A DNA stretch of 17,939 nt, taken from positions 1-17,939 of the forward strand of contig CAXHKQ010000124.1 in assembly GCA_964017145.1 (NCBI GenBank). Reading direction: 5' to 3'. Below are positions 9,806 through 17,939 of this stretch, piece by piece. Every line of letters begins with the position of its first letter. Positions within the stretch are counted from its first letter, which is position 1. This DNA comes from Agrocybe praecox (taxonomy: Eukaryota > Basidiomycota > Agaricomycetes > Agaricales > Agrocybaceae). Both the position numbers and the translations under genes were made by a program. The notes beneath the pieces were generated by a model. That model did no database searches. It saw only the letters and a list, made by a program, of their open reading frames with translations, and had not been told where the DNA came from.

Positions 9806-11401
9806 CTATTGAAAATTATACATAACATTCATAATGCAAATATAATTCGTAAAGTGATCTGCCATATCAATCAGCAGATGCAAATGCTCGTCATCGATAT
9901 GACCGCTCTGCGGCATAGCCTCCGTTAGCATGTTCGGCAACGTTGATCAACGGTATGCAGTATGCAGCATTAAATATATGCCACTGGTCAATTTTTGAAA
10001 CCTACTAATTATGTCGTGTCAGTCTGAACGTAAGGTGATACAGCGAATTACTCCTTGATGATATGCGGTACTTTATCATCATTTACTTTGCAACATCCGA
10101 TGGATATGACTTTGCATTTTTAAATAGCTCCCGGGATTTTGGAATGCTGGATGACAATTATTTTTTCCCCTAGATTCACTATACACGTACTAACCATTGC
10201 CCACGTCACACGATAGTCCTGAAAATCCGCACAATAACCATTAGCTCGAATACGCACTTGCAAAAGGACGAAAATCACCCCCGAATACTGCGGTGTAATT
10301 GCCGTGACGATGACCTTCAACAGTTCCAAGTAACGACAGGGCATACCGACATAATCACACTGCATCCAATTAGAAAACAAACGCACTCTAGCGTAAGCAA
10401 CGGCATATCAGCATTCGGGCGTCCGGAGTATCTCTGGCATCCAGCCAAACTAATATTGGTTTTCGTGGTTTTGTGGTACTGACAAGAGTTTGAGTTTGAA
10501 TTTATTGGAAGCTAGAAACGTGCTAACAGAGCTGCTGCTCTGTTTCTTTTTGGAGCGCAGTGCACAGCACAGCAAGTAGTCGGTATTTTTTTTACACTCA
10601 CAGTAGGATGTGCTGAGCGTCCTGAATGGTAATTTGCTGCACTCCAACATTCTCCATTGTTGTCCAATGCACGGTACATTTGATCATGATATGAATAGTG
10701 CATTCATGACAAATGCATATGCTGAACAGGGACAGATACGCGTGAATCTAGTTGGCAGCATACTGAGCAGCACGATATGTTATCTGTGTTCCGAAATACA
10801 TCGAATTTCGAATATGATTTTACTTAATAATTATTGGCTCCTCGACTGCGATATACTGCGATGAAATATCACAATGCAGCGCAGTTGATTAATTTTGTCT
10901 ATCAATAATGAAGTTCTGCTCACAATTCGTTGCAGACAATATTTATATCTTCATCAGAAATAAAATTGCGCGCTAAATGTTCAACGCTCAACCTGCCTAA
11001 CCTGATAGATATGCCAACGTGTTACTATCAATCCTTTTCTTGTGGTGATTTCGAACTGCCGACGGTTGAAGTTTTAAGAGGAATTTCTGAATTGCTGCAA
11101 CCGTTGACATTGTAGCTATATATTCCGAAATATTTCGTTTGAGTGTTACACATGAACTCATCATATTATACTTTACACCAATTCAGTGAAGATAGCTATG
11201 TTCTCAGAAATGGTGTATAGTCAACGTATAGTCGAAAGATCTTGACTTCCATTTCATTCCATATTCCTAAAAGCAAATGATCAATAATACCAGCTACATG
11301 CAAGTCAAGTCCTTTGCCCAACGCTAACACTCACATATTGGGAAGGTGCCAATACACGTGCTGCGCTATGTTGCAGATAAATAATCGATAGAACCTATAA
11401 A
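9806..11401. other. No confident gene; scattered short frames
   Basis: Minus-strand frames at 10120-10386 and 10450-10703 have hydrophobic or splice-like pieces, such as a GTGAGTG donor-like site near 10604-10610. They could belong to the same decayed receptor as the 9416-9700 fragment. I could not build a continuous product on either strand, and nothing else is recognised. Confidence 0.35.
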
Positions 11402-11405
11402 CTTG
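11402..11405. repeat. Target-site duplication, left copy
   Basis: CTTG directly abuts the left LTR and is repeated at 16098-16101 after the right LTR. A 4-bp duplication is typical of Ty3/gypsy integration and defines the element's outer limits. Confidence 0.85.
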
Positions 11406-11729
11406 TGTCAGGGTCGATTTGGGCGTTGATGATTGGGGATCGGTATGGATTTCGAGAATTGAAAGACGGACTCAATTCCGGGCACGTCTGCCCGGTTTGC
11501 GAATTGGTGAAAGAAGAGACAGATGTCGGAAATGTATTTCGCATCTCTTTTCCGGCGTTTGACATTTGTCGTTCAGTTGACAGTGGGCCGTGTCATTCGG
11601 CCAGTTGAGTGGGAGTGTGGGGATGTGGGTAAATGTGTTGGAGAAATGTAGTAGTAGATTGTAGGGTTGTGGGTTGTGTAGTGCAGGGCATAGCCCAGTT
11701 CCATGCGCTACCGGTTGGTGGCGCTGACA
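11406..11729 (-). repeat. 3' LTR
   Basis: 324 bp, starting TGTCAG and ending CTGACA on the plus strand, a 6-bp terminal inverted repeat of the TG..CA type. Compared base by base with 15774-16097 I found no difference. A 67-codon frame crosses it on the plus strand, but it is antisense to the element and identical only because the LTR is duplicated, so it is not called. No AATAAA is seen in the element's sense orientation. Confidence 0.92.
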
Positions 11730-11743
11730 GCTCGGCCTTTCCT
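11730..11743 (-). other. Weak polypurine tract
   Basis: In element orientation the 14 nt before the 3' LTR read AGGAAAGGCCGAGC, 11 of them purines. This is where second-strand priming is expected. The tract is short and interrupted, so it is a weak match. Confidence 0.4.
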
Positions 11744-11759
11744 GACACGGCGCTGCCCT

Positions 11760-11817
11760 CGGCGCCTCTTCACTGCTGGTCGGCGTCTCGGCGCCTCTTC
11801 ACTGCTGGTCGGCGACT
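11760..11817. repeat. 29-bp tandem duplication across the pol stop
   Basis: Two adjacent 29-bp units (11760-11788, 11789-11817) differ at one position. The second unit contains the pol stop codon (11799-11801). Together with the adjacent 18-bp repeats this shows an unstable 3' end of the coding region. Confidence 0.85.
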
Positions 11818-13526
11818 CGGGATGCCTCGTCTGCGTCGGCAGCTTCGTCAGCGTCGGCAGCATCGTCGGCCACCTCAGCATCGTCTGCGCCCGCAGCATC
11901 GTCAGTGTCCCCAGCATCGTCTGCGCCCGCAGCATCGTCAGCTTTGGCAGCATCGTTGTCGACCTCCGGCCCAAGGTTTCCGTCGGTCTCGATCTGCATC
12001 AGAGCGCCTTGCTTCGAGCAGAGAGCCTTCTTCAGCGATGCGAACGATGTTGCCTGGGCTTCTGCCCAGAAGAACGGCGCGTTGTCGATGTTCTTCAGCG
12101 AATCGGTGAGCGGTTTGGAGATTTTGGCATAGTTGCGGACGAATTTCCTAAAGAAACCCGTCAGCCCCAGGAATCGGCGCACTTCGTGAGCGTTGCCCGG
12201 AGCGGGGAAATCGCGAATCGATGCGATTTTGTCGTCACCCGGGCCGATGCCGTCTTTGCTGACAGTGTGGCCCAGGAACTTGATGCGCTCAGCCAAGAAT
12301 ACACACTTACTCAACCGCAGTGTCAGCCCGACGTCGGCGATCGCCTTCAGGAACCGCCGCAACCGCTCCACGCCTTCTTCGATGGTAGTGCTCGGAATGA
12401 CAATGTCATCCAAGTACGCGACTGCTTCACCTGCCGGCACCATGTTCACCAGGGTTTTGATACACGCTTGGAACACGCTGGGCGCATTGACGAGCCCGAA
12501 CGGCATGCGCGTGAACTCGTAGTGGCCGTCGTGTGTATCGAAGGCCGTATAGCGTTGCGAGTCTTCGTGCACCGGTATTTGGTAATATCCGGACATGAAG
12601 TCCAACACGGTGAAGTAGCGATTTCCGGCCAACTTGGCCAGAAGCTCCTCGATGACTGGCATAGGAAAGGGGTGCTTCACCGTGACTGCGTTCAGTGGAC
12701 GGTAGTCGATGCACACCCTATCCTCGCCGCTGGTTTTCTTGACGATGACGGTCTGTGCCGCGTATGGCGACTGGCTTGGTACAATGACGCCGCTATCTAG
12801 CAGCTCACTTACCATTTCGCTGACGAGTGGCCGTTTGGCAAACGGAATGCGACACACGCGCTGGAACACTGGCTGCGCTGTTGTGAGCTGGATCTGCATC
12901 GATGTCGTTGTCGCTGCGCCAATGGTGTTGATGGAATCAGAAAAGCAGTGGCGAAACTCGCAGAGCAGTTCGTCGACGTGCGATCGGTTCTTGTCAGCGC
13001 ACTCAGCAATGCTCTGGACGAGCGTGCACTTTCTTTCCCCGATCACAACGAACCGCCCCACGCCGCACAGCAGATCTGTCCCGAGCAGGACCTCGTCCGG
13101 ATGCAGCTGCTCGTCGGCGACGACGTAGAGGTCGCCCGCGTACACCTGTCCGTCGACGACGATCTCGGGCGTCACCATCTCGTTGCATGTGACGGCGTCT
13201 CCGTTGAAACCGCGCACGGAGATCGGCTCTCCGGTTCGCAGGCCGCCGACCTGTTCGGCAAGCGTGCGCGTAATCAGCGAGCGATTTGATCCACCGTCGA
13301 TGAACGCACGCGCGGACAAGTTGTTGACGGTCACCTGCTTCTGGAATATAGTCCGATCATAGCCACCGTCGCCGTCGATGCACATCACACGTTCGGTCCC
13401 GCATCGTTGACCTGCACTCGGCTGCTGTGTGGCCGATTCGCTGGCAGTTGGAGCACGTGATCTTTGGCTTGGGGCACTGGGGAGAGGTGTGGCCGAGTTC
13501 CTTGCAGTTCCAGCACTTCGGCCCAT
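11799..13526 (-). CDS. pol: Truncated Pol: protease and reverse transcriptase with Asp/Ala tail
   Basis: A 575-codon frame if counted from the Met at 13526, though it is probably made as a Gag-Pol fusion, since it overlaps gag by 170 nt in the +1 frame. Residues 70-152 look like an aspartic protease: IDGGS with the likely catalytic Asp77 (Gly where Ser or Thr is usual) and a downstream VLLGTDLL. Residues 215-470 are a reverse transcriptase with LDF (Asp309), FGL (343-345), YLDD (371-374) and KFLGH (416-420), all intact. A connection-like region follows (GLTGFFRKFVRNY, LKKAL) to about residue 502. The usual RNase H and the whole integrase are missing. Instead there is a 22-residue linker and about 50 residues of Asp/Ala repeats. 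A complete gypsy pol would be roughly twice as long. An internal deletion is the simplest explanation. Confidence 0.88.
   Translation of the reverse strand: MGRSAGTARNSATPLPSAPSQRSRAPTASESATQQPSAGQRCGTERVMCIDGDGGYDRTIFQKQVTVNNLSARAFIDGGSNRSLITRTLAEQVGGLRTGEPISVRGFNGDAVTCNEMVTPEIVVDGQVYAGDLYVVADEQLHPDEVLLGTDLLCGVGRFVVIGERKCTLVQSIAECADKNRSHVDELLCEFRHCFSDSINTIGAATTTSMQIQLTTAQPVFQRVCRIPFAKRPLVSEMVSELLDSGVIVPSQSPYAAQTVIVKKTSGEDRVCIDYRPLNAVTVKHPFPMPVIEELLAKLAGNRYFTVLDFMSGYYQIPVHEDSQRYTAFDTHDGHYEFTRMPFGLVNAPSVFQACIKTLVNMVPAGEAVAYLDDIVIPSTTIEEGVERLRRFLKAIADVGLTLRLSKCVFLAERIKFLGHTVSKDGIGPGDDKIASIRDFPAPGNAHEVRRFLGLTGFFRKFVRNYAKISKPLTDSLKNIDNAPFFWAEAQATSFASLKKALCSKQGALMQIETDGNLGPEVDNDAAKADDAAGADDAGDTDDAAGADDAEVADDAADADEAADADEASRVADQQ
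11822..11965. repeat. 18-bp tandem repeats, 8 units
   Basis: Eight consecutive 18-bp units follow the pattern CAGCATCGTC plus 8 variable bases, the first two units being the most diverged. Units 4 and 6 (11876-11893, 11912-11929) are identical. The unit is a multiple of three, so in pol it encodes six-residue Asp/Ala-rich repeats without breaking the frame. Confidence 0.9.
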
Positions 13527-15027
13527 GGCTCTCGCCAGATGGACGAGTTGATGTGGCGTTCGGTCGAGTGTTGTTGTTCCAGCTGTTGCGAGAATTCGGC
13601 GATTGCGTGCTGCGTGCCGATGTCACCGCGTCGAGTTGTGCTGCTGGTTGATTGTTGGATGATGACGTTTGGATGTGTGTGAACTTCGATGGCACGGACG
13701 CAGGATACTGCTGAACGTGACGCTGCTCAGGCATCTTCTGGGCGAACAGCACCACAGCACGCAGCAACTCGGCCACCGATTGCACTTGAACGCACCCGAC
13801 CGAGGTGAGGAACTGCTGGTGGTTGATGCGTTTCAAGATGTAAGCTGCGAGGTCTGCGTCTGGGATGTATGTACGCCGGCCGATGTTAATCATCCGCCGC
13901 ACGAAGTCCTCCAAACCCTCCGCTGCACCGCGCTTCTGCGACAGTATCTCCTCCAACACGTCGGCTTGTGTGGTGTAGGAAGGATACGTTGCGAGGAGGT
14001 CCACCTCAAACTGGGCGAACGTGGCGTAAACCACGGGCGACTCGTCGTTCCACTCCTTCGCCTGTCCACGCAGCTTCCGCTGGGCAGCCTCCAGCATCAG
14101 AAAATCGTCCCATCCGTAATGGACCTGCAGCGCGCGCAGCCTCGTGATGAACGCGGTCGCCGATTTGGTTTTGGCCGTCGCGCTTCCCGGATCAAACTCA
14201 GGCATGTTCTCGGCCGCGTGCGTTACGGCGTACTGCTGGTGGCGTGTGAACTCACCTGCAGCTGGTTGGCGGCTCGATTCAAACCGCGGCGCCTGCTGGA
14301 CGTTGGCCGGTGCGTGCGGCGACGCGCTGGCGAATGCGCAGAGTGGTGCGCTTGGCGGATCACGAGATGGGGAATTCGGCGATGGTCTGAGGAGGAAACT
14401 GGGTGGTGCGCATGCGTATGCGTTCGGCGATGCACAGCTGTTCGGCACGGCGTCGATGCGATGCGCTTGTTGCGCGCCGGACGCGGCTGGCAAACCGTCG
14501 GCGTGTTCAGCTGATGATGCATCGGGCTGGACGTTGGATGAGGCGGTTGTGTGGGTGGTGTGCGAAGCGAGTTCTTGCGGCGATCGATGTTGGCCGTCTC
14601 GCTGCGTGTCGTTTGGAGCGTCGATGTTTGCGTTGGGGATCGCGTTGTGCAGCGCGTCGGCCTGCTTGGTCGCTGCGGCGGCGCTCACGGTTGCGCGCAT
14701 CTCGGCGAACGCATCGCGCATCATAGCCAACATATCGGAGCGCAGCGTCTGCATCTCGGAACGCACAAACTCACGCACTTCGTCGCCGCCCATTGTGTCC
14801 CCGTCGTCACTAACACTGTCACTACTTTCGTTGTCTGTTTCTTGTCCAGTTGCAGGGTGTGTAGTGGGTGGTAGCGATGGAGTGTGCACGATGCCTATGA
14901 GGCGCTCGACGAGTGTTTTCTTTGTGCCCGACACTTTTAGATTGTTATCGCGTAGGTGTTTCTGCAGTTCGGGTTTGGATAGTTTGTGTAAATTTGTGGT
15001 TATGTTCGTCTGGTCGTTGTTTGGCAT
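13357..15027 (-). CDS. gag: Gag polyprotein with SAP-like motif and two CCHC knuckles
   Basis: 556 aa, the structural protein expected to form the intracellular particle that packages element RNA. Residues about 14-48 (LHKLSKPELQKHLRDNNL, then a GTKKTLVERL stretch) match the helix-extended-helix pattern of a SAP DNA-binding motif. Residues 66-84 are acidic. Residues 85-115 are predicted helical. 120-260 is a low-complexity Ala/Pro/Ser linker. 272-435 resembles a gypsy capsid region (YGWDDFLMLEAAQRKLRGQA, later LEDFVRRM and AAYILKRI). Two zinc knuckles, CWNCKELGHTSPQC (505-518) and CSNCQRIGHTAAEC (525-538), are both CX2CX4HX4C. The frame is uninterrupted, which fits a young insertion. The Met at 15027 is the first Met before the SAP-like motif and is taken as the start. 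Confidence 0.88.
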   Translation of the reverse strand: MPNNDQTNITTNLHKLSKPELQKHLRDNNLKVSGTKKTLVERLIGIVHTPSLPPTTHPATGQETDNESSDSVSDDGDTMGGDEVREFVRSEMQTLRSDMLAMMRDAFAEMRATVSAAAATKQADALHNAIPNANIDAPNDTQRDGQHRSPQELASHTTHTTASSNVQPDASSAEHADGLPAASGAQQAHRIDAVPNSCASPNAYACAPPSFLLRPSPNSPSRDPPSAPLCAFASASPHAPANVQQAPRFESSRQPAAGEFTRHQQYAVTHAAENMPEFDPGSATAKTKSATAFITRLRALQVHYGWDDFLMLEAAQRKLRGQAKEWNDESPVVYATFAQFEVDLLATYPSYTTQADVLEEILSQKRGAAEGLEDFVRRMINIGRRTYIPDADLAAYILKRINHQQFLTSVGCVQVQSVAELLRAVVLFAQKMPEQRHVQQYPASVPSKFTHIQTSSSNNQPAAQLDAVTSARSTQSPNSRNSWNNNTRPNATSTRPSGESHGPKCWNCKELGHTSPQCPKPKITCSNCQRIGHTAAECRSTMRDRTCDVHRRRRWL

Positions 15028-15773
15028 TTTGGTCTACCGTGTTAGTGTGCGTGTATATGTGTATATCACACGCGCGCGCGGTGCCGGCGTTCGCAACGCG
15101 ATTGTCCAGCGATCTGCTGGCACCGAAACGACACGACGACCGATGAATGCGACGGACACGACGAAAACGACGAACACGCGGCGGCGAGCTTCGGCTCCAG
15201 CCTTTTCGCGACGGGCGGAGGCGCTCTCGCGGTTTGTGCGGACGAACTAGACTTTTCGCGCGATTACGACGAGCTTCTTTCGGCTCACGTTCTTGTGCGG
15301 ACGAGCTTACTTCGGCTCACGCGATTTGGGCGGACGAACTCGATGTTCACGCTTGATTTGGCGACGAATTTCACTTTGTTCGCGCGACGACGACGAGCAT
15401 GTTCCAGCTCACGCGGGATTGTGCGGACGAGCTTGTTTCGGCTCACGCGGCGACGACGAGCATGTTTCAGCTCACGGCGTGTTTTGCGGACGAGCTCGAT
15501 GCTCACGCGTTTGCGGACGAACTCGATGGTTCACGCACGTGCAATTTCGTTTTGCACGACGAATTCCACGAAATCACCTGATGATTCGACGGATGTTCGC
15601 GTATATTTTCGTTTGGTGTAATGTTCGATGTCACTTGCTTGCTGGTTTTTCGGATGTCTTCGGATTTCGATCACTTCGCGACGATTTCGCTCGATTTTCG
15701 CGCGAATCGAGGAAATATCGGTGTTTTTTCACTTTCCCGGTCGAAATACTTACTCAATCACACTTCTGAATTA
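15028..15773 (-). other. Leader between 5' LTR and gag
   Basis: A 746-nt untranslated leader. In element orientation the first bases after the LTR are TAATTCAGAAGTGTGATTG, with no TGG that would begin an ordinary tRNA 3'-end primer site, so the primer-binding site is not identified. Degenerate tandem repeats fill 15238-15538, and a CACACGCGCGCG-type alternating stretch lies near 15067-15079. The packaging signal presumably lies here, but nothing in the sequence identifies it. Confidence 0.7.
15238..15538. repeat. Degenerate tandem repeats in the leader
   Basis: About ten units of 25-37 bp, each opening with a variant of GCGGACGAGCT and most closing with GGCTCACGC or GTTCACGC. Clear unit starts are at 15238, 15297, 15330, 15423, 15486 and 15513. 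The units vary in length and sequence, so the array is older than the insertion. Confidence 0.75.
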
Positions 15774-16097
15774 TGTCAGGGTCGATTTGGGCGTTGATGA
15801 TTGGGGATCGGTATGGATTTCGAGAATTGAAAGACGGACTCAATTCCGGGCACGTCTGCCCGGTTTGCGAATTGGTGAAAGAAGAGACAGATGTCGGAAA
15901 TGTATTTCGCATCTCTTTTCCGGCGTTTGACATTTGTCGTTCAGTTGACAGTGGGCCGTGTCATTCGGCCAGTTGAGTGGGAGTGTGGGGATGTGGGTAA
16001 ATGTGTTGGAGAAATGTAGTAGTAGATTGTAGGGTTGTGGGTTGTGTAGTGCAGGGCATAGCCCAGTTCCATGCGCTACCGGTTGGTGGCGCTGACA
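15774..16097 (-). repeat. 5' LTR
   Basis: 324 bp, the same sequence as 11406-11729 with no difference found. Being first in element orientation it should carry the promoter and transcription start, but no clear TATA box is seen. Confidence 0.92.
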
Positions 16098-16101
16098 CTT
16101 G
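16098..16101. repeat. Target-site duplication, right copy
   Basis: CTTG, matching 11402-11405 on the other side of the element. Confidence 0.85.
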
Positions 16102-17872
16102 ATGAAAAAATGGCACCGCATATTGTCAACAACACAACATATTTTGTAAAGTATTAAATTTCCAAACATGTTGATAGAATAGCACGGGTACTCAGATGAG
16201 GGGTTTCAGACAATTTGATGCTTCACCAATATGTGCATTTTTCAATGGTTCTGAAGTAAACGAATCTAATGGTTCGATTCATGGCCAAAAAATCATGCCT
16301 GCAATCATGCCGAGTGCCAGCAAAATATGTGCAAATCCATGCAGTCGATTCAAACTTACTCAGCCGACATCCCAGATCACCCCTTTTGTGTATAAATGTA
16401 GGTCCATAAGGCGATGCAAGGGCAGCGCAGCTTCAACTTCAACGCCAGCCGTGCATGTAACAATTATACGAGGACCGAGAACCGCATGCAATGCACAGCG
16501 TGCAGAGAGTCGCTCAACGTCCCTCGACCACGCACACATAAAAGTTTATCGTCTGACACTCGACAGCCAACATGCACTGAACAGAAATGGCCGATATATG
16601 CACATTTTGAGTGTATTTTTTCCAGTGAGCAGTGTTCCGTGTAGCCTGTGGCATAGTAATGTGTGTGCAGGCTCAATGCAATTAGGAACACTCATGTGGC
16701 TCAGGTGTAATGATGCAAGCTATGCTAATGAACGACGTGATGTTCATTAGATATAAACATATATGTATGATAATGGATATAATGAAAATATACAATACCA
16801 ACCAAATACTCTGGAATATTTTAAATTTGCGTCAAGATTCGAAACGATTTTGCATTGTCTGATAAAATTAAATCAAAATGCACCATATAATATCCCTGTC
16901 TATCTAATTTTATCGTACAATTTTTCAACAGGCTAACCTGTCCAAAATGTACCATTTAGCTTCCATTTGTCGAAGTTTTCATCCTTGCTTTAGTTCGATA
17001 GCGCTCACATTCTGTAGCCATAAATAAGAGCATAAAATATGCAATCAAGGTGTAAACAAGAACCTCTGTAAAGTCCAACGACCACCCCAACCCCCTCAAC
17101 CGACAAACACACTCATTTATTCACAGACATATTTATGCATCCGCAGAACAAATACTAAGTTATCGCAACTCTTCGAAACACAGAGATTTTATGACTTCGA
17201 CTTCTGTCTTGTTCGCAGCGGTCATAAAGTCTCGGACGGATACCTTAGTAGGCCCAACACTCGCTTGCGTGTTCGATGTGTGGGTGTTGTGTGTATTTTA
17301 GTATCATGTTTTTTCGAGGCATTGCGTCCGCTTTATGTGGTTTATGGATCCGGGTTCCACTCGAACGGGCGTGCGAATTATTTTATGCTGGATCGACAAA
17401 CATATGCGTCTGAGGCCGATGCTCATCACTTCTAGCGGACGGAAAGTTCGAGACTCATTCAATCTCATATGCATAGAATAATTTATTGAATCCAATGCTT
17501 CTTTATGAAATATGGATCCTTGAGAGCTTGTGACGTATAGACTTTATTATTGATGACCGAGTTCTTCGAATTGGGAATTCGTCTAGAAATTTTATTTCAT
17601 TAGGCAACATAAAATCTTTCTTGTACGTGAATGATATGCATTGAACCAACGCCTGGCATCGATTACGTTGTCGTTATTATTTTAATCGATTTCGATTGAC
17701 TGAAAGACAGTCGTGGTGATGAGTTTATTTGTTCTTCCGGCATCATCAAAAGACGCTCGTAATCTCGAAATTGTCGAAAAATAATTATGATTTGTTGACC
17801 AAAATTTGAAATGTTGCGAAAAATACTGTGTTCTGGATGTTTTAAACGTATTATTGAGCAATCGATTCTTTC
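16102..17872. other. Gene-free flank
   Basis: No recognisable protein. A plus-strand frame of 184 codons (16196-16750) has no familiar motif and mixed composition. TATA-like strings occur at 16391-16398 and 16537-16544, without a matching initiator or downstream gene. The rest is AT-rich. Confidence 0.45.
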
Positions 17873-17876
17873 TTAA

Positions 17877-17939
17877 CTCTCACCCCCCGTTCAAAAAAAC
17901 TTACGAATCCGCCGTTGGGGTCTATTTAGACCCCAACGG
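17877..17939. mobile_element. Second copy of the TTAA-flanked element, cut by the window end
   Basis: After a TTAA at 17873-17876 the sequence reads CTCTCACCCCCCGTTC, then the CTTACGAATCCGCCGTTGG block and the palindrome GGGGTCTATTTAGACCCC (17917-17934). It matches the left end of the 7609-8517 element but has one copy of the 16-bp segment instead of two. Only the first 63 nt are in the window. Confidence 0.8.

Larger units (their letters stand above)
11406..16097 (-). mobile_element. Ty3/gypsy-type LTR retrotransposon, integrase-less copy
   Basis: A 4,692-bp element transcribed on the minus strand, bounded by 324-bp LTRs and CTTG target duplications. In its own orientation the order is 5' LTR (16097-15774), leader (15773-15028), gag (15027-13357), overlapping pol (13526-11799) and 3' LTR (11729-11406). 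Gag with two CCHC knuckles, and protease before RT with YLDD, place it in the Ty3/gypsy group. LTR identity implies a very recent insertion. RNase H and integrase are absent, so this copy should depend on enzymes from a complete relative. Its coding part is clearly richer in GC than the flanks, as expected of a newcomer. Confidence 0.9.

Noticed and set aside
11405..11608. Two identical 67-codon frames, here and at 15773-15976
   Set aside because: They are the same plus-strand frame read through both LTRs, antisense to the element. The duplication is that of the LTR. The CPVC string in it is not part of a recognisable domain.
11680..11990. Repeat array considered as CRISPR-like
   Set aside because: The units are contiguous 18-bp coding repeats without spacers, in an animal retrotransposon, so this is not a CRISPR array.
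11703..12800. 365-codon open frame on the plus strand
   Set aside because: It is antisense to pol across the RT domain. The GC-rich codon use of pol leaves the opposite strand open, and the translation shows no known motif.
14144..15250. 368-codon open frame on the plus strand
   Set aside because: It is antisense to gag and its leader, Ala/Ser/Arg-rich with no family resemblance, while the gag frame on the other strand has clear zinc knuckles.
16196..16750. 184-codon plus-strand frame
   Set aside because: No motif, no regular composition, and no promoter and poly(A) arrangement that fits. It is likely chance openness in a GC-balanced patch.

Overview
This is an insect nuclear DNA window, most likely from a dipteran and plausibly a mosquito. 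The organism call is an inference. It rests on a GC-rich, intron-split conserved gene in AT-rich non-coding DNA, many fold-back (MITE-like) elements, and a Ty3/gypsy LTR retrotransposon. No bacterial gene organisation, rRNA, tRNA or CRISPR array is visible.

Layout: (1) 1-1790 is AT-rich DNA without a recognisable gene. (2) 1791-4735 (+) is a complete two-exon gene for the Elongator subunit ELP6, with exons at 1791-2316 and 4455-4735 and a poly(A) signal 11 nt after the stop codon. Its 2.1-kb intron is largely filled by a TA-flanked inverted-repeat element (2389-3557) and a composite of nested hairpins (3560-4137). (3) About 4850-5465 is a fold-back element, with 72-nt arms of near-perfect complementarity at its core. 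(4) 5470-7608 is gene-free DNA with two microsatellites and a possible promoter. (5) 7609-8517 is a TTAA-flanked, almost wholly palindromic element. A second copy of the family begins at 17877 and runs off the window. (6) 8522-11401 has no confident gene. One minus-strand stretch near 9416-9700 weakly resembles an insect odorant-receptor fragment.

(7) 11406-16097 is a 4.69-kb Ty3/gypsy-type LTR element on the minus strand. It has two 324-bp LTRs that read as identical and a 4-bp target duplication (CTTG). It encodes a full-looking Gag (SAP-like N-terminus, capsid-like region, two CCHC knuckles) and, in an overlapping frame, a Pol with protease and reverse transcriptase. The pol frame runs from the end of the RT/connection region straight into an Asp/Ala-rich tail made by 18-bp tandem repeats, then stops 69 nt before the LTR. 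There is no RNase H or integrase, so the copy looks young but non-autonomous. (8) 16102-17872 is gene-free flank.

The genes do not form a functional unit. ELP6 is a host housekeeping gene (tRNA wobble-uridine modification through Elongator), and the rest is mobile-element accumulation. The most interesting object is the recently inserted gypsy element that lacks integrase but carries a repeat-encoded acidic tail.
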